Shown here piece after piece: positions 1-7,203 of a DNA stretch of 64,000 nt; within the stretch, counting starts at the first letter, position 1; every line of letters starts with the position of its first letter. Position numbers and translations under genes: made by a program. Origin of the DNA: Cupriavidus basilensis (GTDB lineage: Bacteria > Pseudomonadota > Gammaproteobacteria > Burkholderiales > Burkholderiaceae); assembly GCF_000832305.1 (NCBI RefSeq), contig NZ_CP010537.1, positions 682,001-746,000 of the forward strand. The letters run 5' to 3'. The notes beneath the pieces were generated by a model. It saw nothing but the letters and a program-made list of their open reading frames with translations. It had not been told where the DNA came from and did no database searches.

Positions 1-1049
1 ACACAATCCAAGAGTTGACCGACGCGCAACAGGCGGCATTGACGCTCGTATTTTTATGGCGATCCCGACTCCCAGTAAGTGAGATTACCAGTAGCGAAAC
101 CAGGTCGATTGCTGATAAGTATGGAATACCCGTAGCAACGATAGTTGAATCACTTCCACAGTTAGATGGGTCATTTGTAACGCGGCGACGCGAAGATGAA
201 CAAGACTATTGGGGCTTCTATCATCCGACGTTTGCCGACGCAATCACTGAGATCCTCGGTAGCCGACCGGACCTCGTGGAGTTATATATCCGAGGCACGC
301 GCGTGGAAACGCTGCTCAGTGAGACTATTTGTGATGGGGCAACTCATATCCCTGACGCGGTTGTGATTCCCAGTGTGGCTACGGAACATCTTGTCACGCG
401 CCTCCTTGACATTCCCAATACGCCCGAGTTAAACCGCTCGTTTTTTGGCTATTTGGAGTCACGCGCATCGGAGACGGTACTCAAGACAATTATCTCTCGC
501 GATCCTGCCGTTCTCTCCCGCCAGTCTATCCGTTCTTGGCGCATAGGCTTGGACAGCCGTATCAAAGTTATCGCTCGGGCACACCGACTTGGTATGTTGA
601 ACGCAGAAATCAGGATGGACGCCGCCTATGAGTTGGAGGCATCTGCGCTGAATGGATTCGATGCTTCTTTTCTCGACGATGACGAAGTTCTTGGCTTAAT
701 TCCTCCATCTCGAGTCATTCGCCTAACCGTGCAGTTGCTTGAACAGATTGAGGAGGCAGTTCCTGATCGCATCGCCGAGCTAGCACGGGAAGTGGACCCG
801 GACTCAGATGTGTCTGACTATTTTGACGACATCCGGATGTATGTAGAGCAACTCCAAAATGTGTTTTATTCAAGCTCTGGGATCCAAGACCAGTTGTCTG
901 CGCTCGACAAACGAATCGTCGATACCGTGGCCGAAGTGTCACTTCGCAAGAAGCGCGACGACGAGCAAGGCGATTGGTCGAACGTATCACCCGCTAGGGT
1001 GACCACGGCGCTCCACGGACGCTCGATTTTCAGCGATATTGACGACTAG
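1..1049 (+). CDS. nSTAND-type NTPase, C-terminal part (5' end outside window)
   Basis: The frame is open from the first bases of the window to the stop at 1049, so the TTG at 15 is probably not the true start and the gene begins upstream. About 348 residues are visible. The segment around residues 65-110 (HPTFADAI, then LVELYIRG and LLSETICDG) resembles the part that follows the NTPase core in nSTAND3-type NTPases, some of which are fused to nuclease domains or act in phage defence. The rest is mainly helical and acidic, with no membrane segment. The NTPase core itself is not visible, so the function stays open. It lies just before the conjugation operon, a usual place for element-borne defence or regulatory cargo. 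Its base composition is less GC-rich than the tra genes. Confidence 0.5.
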   Translation, partial: TIQELTDAQQAALTLVFLWRSRLPVSEITSSETRSIADKYGIPVATIVESLPQLDGSFVTRRREDEQDYWGFYHPTFADAITEILGSRPDLVELYIRGTRVETLLSETICDGATHIPDAVVIPSVATEHLVTRLLDIPNTPELNRSFFGYLESRASETVLKTIISRDPAVLSRQSIRSWRIGLDSRIKVIARAHRLGMLNAEIRMDAAYELEASALNGFDASFLDDDEVLGLIPPSRVIRLTVQLLEQIEEAVPDRIAELAREVDPDSDVSDYFDDIRMYVEQLQNVFYSSSGIQDQLSALDKRIVDTVAEVSLRKKRDDEQGDWSNVSPARVTTALHGRSIFSDIDD

Positions 1050-1103
1050 CTTGGACGTAAGGGTGTCCTGAGCACCGTCTGTTCATAGGTGGGCCGCTTG
1101 GGC

Positions 1104-1139
1104 ATTCTGATTCCCACCAGATCTGGTGGGAATCAGAAT
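1104..1139. repeat. perfect 36-bp palindrome
   Basis: Each arm is 18 bp and begins ATTCTGATTCCCACC; the centre is AGATCT and there is no spacer. Perfect two-fold symmetry of this length points to a dimeric protein site, a hairpin-forming site, or two fused inverted ends of a mobile element. Nothing in the window repeats it. Confidence 0.8.
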
Positions 1140-1452
1140 AATGGAAGTAGGTGCGCGGGGCGCGCTTACCCACAGACTGATCTGAGAGACTGAGTTTCGG
1201 AAGAGCCAGACGGCCCACTGGCCAGATCGAGTTTTTATCCGAATCGGCCGCTAGCAGCTATCCCGCCTGACCCACCAGAGGCACTATCGCAGAACCATAA
1301 GAAAGTCAAAGATAAACCTGCGCCACGTGCCGCAGGTTTTCGCTGGAATCGCATAGGGCCTCCGATCTAGCATTCCCCCTGTCCATCGCATGGTGCTCAG
1401 CTCCTCCCCCCGAGGACCCCGCGATTGACGGAACTTGATCGTAGCTCCTTGT

Positions 1453-1480
1453 CCTCCGGGCAAGCCCGGAGGCCTTTTTC
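1453..1480 (+). terminator. terminator-like hairpin that also holds the SD of the first transfer gene
   Basis: CCTCCGGG, loop CAAG and CCCGGAGG form a perfect 8-bp stem followed by CCTTTTTC. The GGAGG of the descending arm (1468-1472) lies 10 nt before the ATG at 1483 and is the only good ribosome binding site there. The same bases may therefore act in termination and in translation start. This could be an attenuator at the entrance of the tra operon. Confidence 0.6.
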
Positions 1481-1482
1481 CC

Positions 1483-2133
1483 ATGCGAACGAACCACCTT
1501 TTTGTCGCCACCGCGCTGATGCTCACTGCCGTCGCCGCGCAGGCCACATGCTTCGAGTCCGCGGCTGCACGCTACGGGCTCAATCCTGAACTGCTGGTTG
1601 CCATCGCCAAGACCGAAAGCAGCTTGCGCCCCGAAGCCATGAATCTCAGCCACAAGGCGCGCACGGGCTCCTACGACATCGGCCTGATGCAGATTAACTC
1701 CTCCTGGCTGCCAAAGCTGGCCGCACTTGGCATCAGCGAGCAGGCGCTATATGCGCCGTGCCAGAACGTCATGGTTGGTGCCTGGATCCTCGCTCACCAC
1801 CTGCGTGAGACGGGTAGCGACTGGAATGGTGTCGGGGCTTACAACGCCAGCTGCCGCACGCTGTCCGTGGCGCAGTGCCGCGCTGCTCGCGCCGATTACA
1901 CCTGGAAGGTCTATCGCAACTGGCCCAAGGCCGGATCGCCGAAGCTTGATGGCCAAGCGGATAGCGACGTCGCGGCCCGCGAATTGCTCAAGAGGCGCCC
2001 GAACCGTAGTGCGCCGCAGCCCACTGGCGCCGGTATCGAGGCCGTACGCCTGGCGCTGGGCCCGGCGCAGCCAACGACGCCAACCCCTTTCCCCGATGAG
2101 GATCAGGCCCATGATGAAGCCAGCCCCTCGTGA
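1483..2133 (+). CDS. lytic transglycosylase (VirB1/PilT-like, SLT family)
   Basis: This 216-residue protein has a signal peptide (cleavage near AQA at residues 19-21) and an SLT domain. Expected features are the catalytic glutamate in AKTESS (E45), the GLMQINSSW motif (68-75) and the AYNAS motif. It should locally open peptidoglycan so the secretion channel can be built, acting in the periplasm. The Pro/Arg-rich tail after residue 160 is not part of the fold. I chose ATG 1483 because the signal peptide starts there and GGAGG lies 10 nt upstream; an upstream in-frame ATG at 1435 would add residues unlike a signal peptide. It is the first gene of the transfer operon and overlaps the next gene by 23 bp. 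Confidence 0.9.
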   Translation: MRTNHLFVATALMLTAVAAQATCFESAAARYGLNPELLVAIAKTESSLRPEAMNLSHKARTGSYDIGLMQINSSWLPKLAALGISEQALYAPCQNVMVGAWILAHHLRETGSDWNGVGAYNASCRTLSVAQCRAARADYTWKVYRNWPKAGSPKLDGQADSDVAARELLKRRPNRSAPQPTGAGIEAVRLALGPAQPTTPTPFPDEDQAHDEASPS

Positions 2134-2407
2134 CCATCAGCCCGGCTATGAGGCCGTGCTGCTGCGCGCGAACATCCGCGCCGAATTGCGCGCTTTCCGT
2201 CGGACGCATTTTGGTGGCGACTCGCATATCGAGCGTTGCATGGTGTCGGCCGCGATCCAGATGGTGATGGCGTCTCCTTCGCTACAGGAGCAACTGCTCG
2301 CCCGCATGGCGGATGCCGTGCAAACCGATGTGCGTCTGTCGCTCGATTCGAAGCGGCAGACCGCGACCGTGTTCCCGATGGAGCCGCTTGCCAATGGTGG
2401 CAGGTGA
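2111..2407 (+). CDS. small conserved transfer-region protein, unknown function
   Basis: A 98-residue soluble protein without signal peptide or membrane segment. It starts at the ATGATG at 2111 inside the end of the transglycosylase gene, which implies translational coupling. The sequence is helical, with a basic N-terminal half (LLRANIRAELRAFRRTHF). I do not recognise a family. Its position between the transglycosylase and the pilin suggests a cytoplasmic role in pilus assembly or regulation, but that is inference only. Confidence 0.6.
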   Translation: MMKPAPRDHQPGYEAVLLRANIRAELRAFRRTHFGGDSHIERCMVSAAIQMVMASPSLQEQLLARMADAVQTDVRLSLDSKRQTATVFPMEPLANGGR

Positions 2408-2424
2408 TTGATGAGAGGTTCTCT

Positions 2425-2784
2425 ATGCAATTGACTGTGCAATCCGAGGTGCACTTCGCCGACCGGCTGGTCGCGCGCACCTGTGATGCATTGGTGCGTC
2501 ACAGGGTGGCGATCTTCGCCGCGCTGCTGCTGTTGCTGGCGATGACGGCGCTGGCTGTCAAGGCGGGTACCACGGGGGCCGAGTACAAGGCCGCCTACGA
2601 GTACTTCGTCGGCCTCATTACCGGCTACCCCGGCAAGATCGCCGCAATCATGATTGGCCTGGGCGGCGTGCTCATGAGCTGGTCCAAGGGAAGCCCGCTG
2701 TGGTTCGCTGGCGCCATCCTGATCGGCATCGTGATCTGGAACCTGCCGACCATCATTGACGGCATTTTCACGGCGACGATCTAA
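2425..2784 (+). CDS. traA: conjugative pilin, TraA-like
   Basis: This 119-residue protein has a long leader with a hydrophobic core (residues 29-44) and a probable leader-peptidase site at AVKA-GTT (after residue 47). That would leave a mature protein of about 72 residues with two hydrophobic helices joined by a short basic turn (SWSKGS). Size, topology and the place directly before traL match F-type pilins, where TraA precedes TraL. Sequence similarity to F pilin itself is low, so the call rests on architecture and order. The start at 2425 has GAGAGG upstream; longer in-frame starts run into the previous gene and lack a leader. Confidence 0.7.
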   Translation: MQLTVQSEVHFADRLVARTCDALVRHRVAIFAALLLLLAMTALAVKAGTTGAEYKAAYEYFVGLITGYPGKIAAIMIGLGGVLMSWSKGSPLWFAGAILIGIVIWNLPTIIDGIFTATI

Positions 2785-2835
2785 GGACGGCGCAAACCGA
2801 CGACAGAAGACCGAAGACAGAAGCACGGAGTTGGA

Positions 2836-3132
2836 ATGAGCGAGCAGCCGATAGAAGAAACGCTTCCGTTGACCCTGGACGATCCACACCAGTTCCTGTT
2901 CTGGGAGATGGATGTAGCCATGATTACCGGACTGCTGTTTTACCTCGGGTTCGCCTTTGCTGACTCTTTCCTGGTCGGGGGCGTGCTGGGCTTCGCGGCC
3001 GGCTTCACTCTGCAGAAGATGAAGTCGAACAAGCACAAGAAGTACAGCGTGCATCTCTCGTACTGGTACCTGCCAGTGAATATCGGATTGCAGCGCACGC
3101 CGCCGTCCGCGATGCGCCGCTTCATGGGGTAA
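2836..3132 (+). CDS. traL: type IV conjugative transfer protein TraL
   Basis: A 98-residue inner-membrane protein with two hydrophobic segments (about 28-45 and 47-60) after an acidic N-terminus. The C-terminal PPSAMRRFMG is typical of TraL, where a conserved Pro-Ser and an Arg-x-Phe close the protein. TraL is part of the inner-membrane platform of F-type pilus assembly, comparable to VirB3. It follows the pilin by 51 bp and precedes traE by 3 bp, the order found in F, R27 and SXT/R391 elements. The upstream GGAG (2829) supports the start. Confidence 0.9.
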   Translation: MSEQPIEETLPLTLDDPHQFLFWEMDVAMITGLLFYLGFAFADSFLVGGVLGFAAGFTLQKMKSNKHKKYSVHLSYWYLPVNIGLQRTPPSAMRRFMG

Positions 3133-3135
3133 GGG

Positions 3136-3777
3136 ATGGACTTCGATCGGATGGGCGAGGAGATCCAGGCGCGCTACGGGATTCGCAAGGCGATCCAAGG
3201 CTTCCTGGTGCTGATGGTGATCAGTAACACATTGCTGGCAGCGAAGGTGCTGCTGCACAAGGATCGCAACCGCGAGACGCTGGTGCCTCCGCAGATTCAC
3301 AAGAGCTTCTGGGTGGATGACGAGGGCCTGGACCCGGCCTACCTGGAACAAATGGGCGGCTACCTGCTGCAACTCCGGTGGAATCGCACTCCACTGACTT
3401 GCGCGGGCCACAAGACGATGTTCCTGCGCTACGTCGGCGCGGGCTCCTATGGCGCGCAAGAGCGCGTGCTGGACGCCGACTGCGCCAAGCTGCGCAACCT
3501 CAATGCCTCGCAGACGTTCACGCCCAGCGGGGTCACGCCTGGCGAGGATGGCAACAGCATGGTGTTTGCCGGCAGTCTTGCCACCTATATCGGCGACAAA
3601 CGGACTTCTGACCTGACCAAGCGCTACTGGGTCCGGTTCGGCATGTCGGGCGGCAAGCTCTACCTGGACAGCCTCCGTGAGGTGGTCGGTGACAACGTGA
3701 CGCAGTTTGACGTGGATAACGCCACGCACAAGGATACGAAGGATGACGCAGATGAGACCGCGCACACTGCTCCTTAG
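3136..3777 (+). CDS. traE: type IV conjugative transfer protein TraE
   Basis: This 213-residue protein has one membrane helix near the N-terminus (residues 23-40, LVLMVISNTLLAAKVL) and a periplasmic remainder. It matches the TraE family, the VirB8-like inner-membrane component that helps nucleate the F-type channel. The motif region KSFWVDDEGLDPAYLEQM (55-72) is characteristic. The last ~15 residues are acidic and overlap the start of traK, suggesting coupled translation. Confidence 0.9.
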   Translation: MDFDRMGEEIQARYGIRKAIQGFLVLMVISNTLLAAKVLLHKDRNRETLVPPQIHKSFWVDDEGLDPAYLEQMGGYLLQLRWNRTPLTCAGHKTMFLRYVGAGSYGAQERVLDADCAKLRNLNASQTFTPSGVTPGEDGNSMVFAGSLATYIGDKRTSDLTKRYWVRFGMSGGKLYLDSLREVVGDNVTQFDVDNATHKDTKDDADETAHTAP

Positions 3778-4480
3778 CCTGGTACTGCAGATCTGTGCGA
3801 GTTTCGCGCAGGCCGCGCAGAACGTGGATCTCGTCGAGAACGAGACCGCGACGATTCGCATTTCCAAGACGGCGCTCACGCGCCTGGTAATGGAGGGCGG
3901 ACAGCTTCGCGGCCTCGACGTACCCAGGGGAGACCTAGCCACGCAGACTGACAGCGAGGCCGGGGACATCCTGCTCACGCCTAACGTGATCCGTCCGATC
4001 GAGGGCTTCGTGATCTCGGCGACCACCGGCAAGAAGTACCCCATCGTCATGCGGCCCGCCGATATTGGCGTCGAGACGGTCGTGTTGCGTGAGGGCGCCG
4101 CGCGCATGGGGCAGGGCAACCCGGCGGACGCGCTGCAATCGGTGACGGTGGTGTCCAAGGCACCATCCTATGATGCCCAGCTCAGCCAGTTGATGGTCAC
4201 CATGGCGAACAACGCCCAGTTGCGCGGCTATCAACGGCAGCCCCAGGATGCGGAGGTGCCGTTCCTGCCCGGAACGAGATTGACGCTGGTGCGTACCTAT
4301 GCCAGCCGCACCATCCAGGGCGCAGTCTATCGCCTGAGCAACACGGGCACGGATCGGCTGTTCCTGTCGGAGACGCAGTTTTATCGCCCCGGCGTGATGG
4401 CGGTTGGTCTGGAGCGTGCCGAGCTTGGGCCTGGCGAGGAGACCCACCTCTACGTGATTGGAGGGGCGAGCCGTGGCTAG
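3752..4480 (+). CDS. traK: type-F conjugative transfer secretin TraK
   Basis: A 242-residue exported protein with a signal peptide (cleavage near AQAAQ, residues 19-23). TraK is the VirB9-like, secretin-related outer-membrane ring component that binds TraB and the lipoprotein TraV. I chose ATG 3752 because GAAGG (3738-3742) is 9 nt upstream and the signal peptide begins there; ATG 3743 is the alternative and adds three residues. The gene overlaps traE by 26 bp and traB by 8 bp. Confidence 0.9.
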   Translation: MRPRTLLLSLVLQICASFAQAAQNVDLVENETATIRISKTALTRLVMEGGQLRGLDVPRGDLATQTDSEAGDILLTPNVIRPIEGFVISATTGKKYPIVMRPADIGVETVVLREGAARMGQGNPADALQSVTVVSKAPSYDAQLSQLMVTMANNAQLRGYQRQPQDAEVPFLPGTRLTLVRTYASRTIQGAVYRLSNTGTDRLFLSETQFYRPGVMAVGLERAELGPGEETHLYVIGGASRG

Positions 4481-5840
4481 CTGGACCGCATGGTTGCAAC
4501 GAATCAAGCCCCGCAAGGCCGCCGCCAGGTCGATGGCGGTGTCGACACGCCGTAACCGCAGCGCGCAATGGCAGCGCCTGGGCGTGATCGGCATTGTCTT
4601 GGGTGCCATCGCTGTCACGACCGTGGTCTTCATGGGGCCGCAGGTCAAGAGCGGTTCCAAGCCAACCCTGGTACCCGCACCCATGACGCGCGACATTGGC
4701 AGTTCGGTGGGCGACGTGGACAAGGATGCGTGGCGCAGCCTGTCCATCGGGGAGATCGAGGGCATGCGGCGCGATCTCGCGGAACTCAGGAAGAGCGTGT
4801 CCGATGGCCAAGCCGAGCAGGCCAAGCAAGCCAGGACGCTGGCGGCAGCGTCGGCCGCGGCCGCGCAAGGACTTGTCGCGCCGCCGCCGCTGCGCATGAC
4901 AGGGGAGGCGAGTCCATTCACCCAGGCTGGCGCTATGCCGCCGTCGCCAGCCTTGGGCGGACCGGGTACGCCTGCCGGACCCGGTCCGCAAGCCATACCC
5001 ACCTACGAAGCCAGAATTGACCGGATCCGTGTAGGGCAGGACAGCGGAGCGGGGCAGCAGGTTGCATCGGCCGGGAGAAACGCTACGGACAGCAGCTATG
5101 CCCAACTGGAAGCCAGCCTGAGCGAGAGCAGGCGTGGGCACCGCTCCCCACGCAGTGGCGAGCGATTCGAGCCGGAGGACCCGCTGCTACCCAACCGGGC
5201 AGGCGGTCGCGGCGTCAAGACGTACGTCCCAGCCGGTACCAACATGCGGGTGATGCTGGTGCAAGGCATGGATGCCCCTACCAGCGGGCAGGGACAGACC
5301 AATCCGCATCCGGCGCTGTTCTCCGTGATCGACGCGGCCAATCTGCCCAACGGTTTCTCGGGCGATCTGGAAGGGTGCGTCATCACCGGCAATGGCTATG
5401 GCGACATCTCGTCGGAGCGCGCCTACATCCGCACCGATCGTCTGTCTTGTATCGACGCGTCGGGTGGTGCGATTGACGTCAAGCTGACCGGCTATGCGGC
5501 CGGCGAGGACGGCAAGGCGGGCATCCGCGGCAAGATCGTCAGCAAGACTGGCGCCATGCTGGCCAACGCCATGTGGGCGGGCCTCGGAGCCGGATTCAGC
5601 CAGGCGTTGAAGAGCGCGGCCACCACCACAACCACCACCCCGCTGGGCGGCGTGACCAGCACTATAGATAGCGACCAGTTGTTGCGAGCCGGCGCCGCCG
5701 GCGGCGCCTCCAAGGCGATGGACATGCTGGCGCGCTACTACATCAAGCTCGCGGAGAACACGTTCCCCGTAGTCGAGATCAATGCCGAGCGGGTCATCGA
5801 CATCGTCGTGACCAAGGGCTTCACCATCGAACGCCAATGA
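4473..5840 (+). CDS. traB: conjugative transfer scaffold protein TraB (VirB10/TrbI-like)
   Basis: This 455-residue protein spans the envelope. It has a cytoplasmic basic N-terminus, one membrane helix (37-54), a short helical, coiled-coil-like stretch (about 93-130), a Pro/Gly/Ala-rich linker (135-175) and a C-terminal beta-barrel domain from about residue 245 that contains the conserved YVPAGTNMRVMLV segment. It links TraC-side energy coupling with the TraK/TraV outer-membrane ring. The start is a GTG at 4473 with GGAGGGG at 4460-4466; this lies inside the end of traK. It overlaps the next ORF's first possible ATG by 4 bp. Confidence 0.9.
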   Translation: MASWTAWLQRIKPRKAAARSMAVSTRRNRSAQWQRLGVIGIVLGAIAVTTVVFMGPQVKSGSKPTLVPAPMTRDIGSSVGDVDKDAWRSLSIGEIEGMRRDLAELRKSVSDGQAEQAKQARTLAAASAAAAQGLVAPPPLRMTGEASPFTQAGAMPPSPALGGPGTPAGPGPQAIPTYEARIDRIRVGQDSGAGQQVASAGRNATDSSYAQLEASLSESRRGHRSPRSGERFEPEDPLLPNRAGGRGVKTYVPAGTNMRVMLVQGMDAPTSGQGQTNPHPALFSVIDAANLPNGFSGDLEGCVITGNGYGDISSERAYIRTDRLSCIDASGGAIDVKLTGYAAGEDGKAGIRGKIVSKTGAMLANAMWAGLGAGFSQALKSAATTTTTTPLGGVTSTIDSDQLLRAGAAGGASKAMDMLARYYIKLAENTFPVVEINAERVIDIVVTKGFTIERQ

Positions 5841-5848
5841 GGATTCCA

Positions 5849-6616
5849 ATGTCACTTGCCAACCTCCGCCTCACCCCGCGCCGTTACGCTGCTGTTGCGG
5901 CACTGGTAGCCGTTGCCGCATTGAACGCGATGCCCGCCACCGCGCAGGATGACCCAAAGACCCTGGCAGTGTTGCAGGCGCTAAAGGAGCGGTACCCGAA
6001 AACGGAGTTCAGCCGGATCAGGGCGGCCGAGATCCCCGGGCTCTACGAAGTCTCGATGGGCAAGAACGTCGCCTATTTTGAAGCCTCCGGGCGCTATGCG
6101 CTCTTCGGCCATCTGTACGATATGAATAGCCAGGTCGATTTGACCGCCCAGCGCGAGCAGTCCCTGCAGGTGATCAACGTCGACATGTTGCCGGTCGCGG
6201 ATGCGATCAAGACCGTGCGAGGCAAGGGCTCTCGTGCTCTCTACGTTTTCTCGGACCCGGACTGCCCGTTCTGTCACCAGCTCGAAGCGTCCCTCAAGGG
6301 CCTGGATGACGTCACCATTTACACCTTCCTGTATCCGCTGGAAGGCCTGCATCCGGACGCGAAGAAAAAGTCGGCCGCCATCTGGTGTGCCAAGGATCGC
6401 GCCGGGGCCTGGGATGCCTGGATGGGCGCCAAGGTCTTGCCGGCGCCGCGCAGTTGCGCTACGCCCGTCGAGCGCAATCTGGCGCTGGGGGCCAAGCTGG
6501 GTGTGGAAGGCACGCCCACCATCTTCGCTGCCGACGGGCGCAAGCTGGTCGGTGCGGCCTCAACGCAGCGTATCGATGCTTTCCTGTCGGGTGGCCAGTC
6601 CGCCGCGGCGCGCTAA
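5849..6616 (+). CDS. dsbC: DsbC-family thiol:disulfide isomerase of the transfer operon
   Basis: This 255-residue periplasmic protein has a signal peptide (cleavage near residue 31, ATAQ). It contains a DsbC/G-type N-terminal dimerisation region and a thioredoxin fold with the active site CPFC (C139-C142). The cis-Pro segment is GVEGTPTIFAADG near residue 220. It should isomerise disulfides in the Cys-rich transfer proteins TraU, TraN, TraH and TrbC encoded downstream. SXT/R391 elements carry dsbC in the same neighbourhood. ATG 5849 is preferred over 5837 because TGAGG lies 6 nt before it. Confidence 0.9.
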   Translation: MSLANLRLTPRRYAAVAALVAVAALNAMPATAQDDPKTLAVLQALKERYPKTEFSRIRAAEIPGLYEVSMGKNVAYFEASGRYALFGHLYDMNSQVDLTAQREQSLQVINVDMLPVADAIKTVRGKGSRALYVFSDPDCPFCHQLEASLKGLDDVTIYTFLYPLEGLHPDAKKKSAAIWCAKDRAGAWDAWMGAKVLPAPRSCATPVERNLALGAKLGVEGTPTIFAADGRKLVGAASTQRIDAFLSGGQSAAAR

Positions 6617-6626
6617 GGGGCTTGCT

Positions 6627-7196
6627 ATGCACCGCACCCTGCTGGCCCTGTGCGCGGCCGCGATGCTCACGGCGGGCTGCGCCGACATGTCCGGGCTCAA
6701 TGCATCGAGCCAATTCGCCTGTGCCGCCCCGGAAGGGTCGTCTTGCCTGTCGGTATCGGGCGTCTATGCCAATCTGGAAGCGGGCAATTTGCCCGGCGCG
6801 GGCGTGACCGCGGGGATGGCGAGAGACGTGGGCCGGCAGGGCGAACATCCGCGCTTGGCATCGCCAGCGGGCGTTGCTGCACCGTATTCCGGGCCGCCCG
6901 TCCGCAGTCCGGAGCGCACGTTGCGCGTGTGGGTCGCGCCATACGAAGATGACACTGGCACGCTGTTTGATCAGAAATACTTCTATGTGCTGGTGTCTAG
7001 AGGGCAGTGGCTGATCGAGAAGAATCGGGAGCACCTGCTGCGCAATCGCTTCCGCATGGTCTACCCGCTGCAAGCGCCGAATGGATCAGAGCAGGTTGAG
7101 GCCCAATCCCCGGCGACGGGAAGCATGCCGTTCATGCCGCCGGCTGGCCAGGGTGATCCGACTCCACAGTCCCCCGTCTCCATGATTGGGAAATGA
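6627..7196 (+). CDS. traV: type IV conjugative transfer lipoprotein TraV
   Basis: A 189-residue lipoprotein. The signal peptide ends in the lipobox LTAGC, with the lipidated Cys at position 18. The following FACAAPEGSSCLSVSGVY is typical of TraV: two further cysteines, then a CxS-x-x-x-VY stretch. The middle carries RVWVAPYEDDTGTLFD (about 106-121), also conserved. TraV anchors the TraK ring to the outer membrane, like VirB7. The C-terminal 40 residues are Pro/Gln/Gly-rich. AAGGGGC at 6615 supports the start. Confidence 0.88.
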   Translation: MHRTLLALCAAAMLTAGCADMSGLNASSQFACAAPEGSSCLSVSGVYANLEAGNLPGAGVTAGMARDVGRQGEHPRLASPAGVAAPYSGPPVRSPERTLRVWVAPYEDDTGTLFDQKYFYVLVSRGQWLIEKNREHLLRNRFRMVYPLQAPNGSEQVEAQSPATGSMPFMPPAGQGDPTPQSPVSMIGK

Positions 7197-7203
7197 GGCC
7201 GCC

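Larger units (their letters stand above)
1050..1482. other. 433-bp gap between NTPase and conjugation operon
   Basis: No convincing gene is present. The gap holds a perfect 36-bp palindrome (1104-1139) and an intrinsic-terminator-like hairpin directly before the first transfer gene (1453-1480). The AT-richer stretch around 1285-1325 could carry a promoter, but I see no clear -35/-10 pair. Sequence flanking the palindrome looks like the end of an insertion element, which I cannot assign to a family. Confidence 0.5.

Noticed and set aside
2146..4158. 670-codon open frame on the - strand
   Set aside because: It lies opposite pilin, traL, traE and traK, which have clear family motifs, leaders and binding sites; long antisense frames are common in GC-rich DNA.
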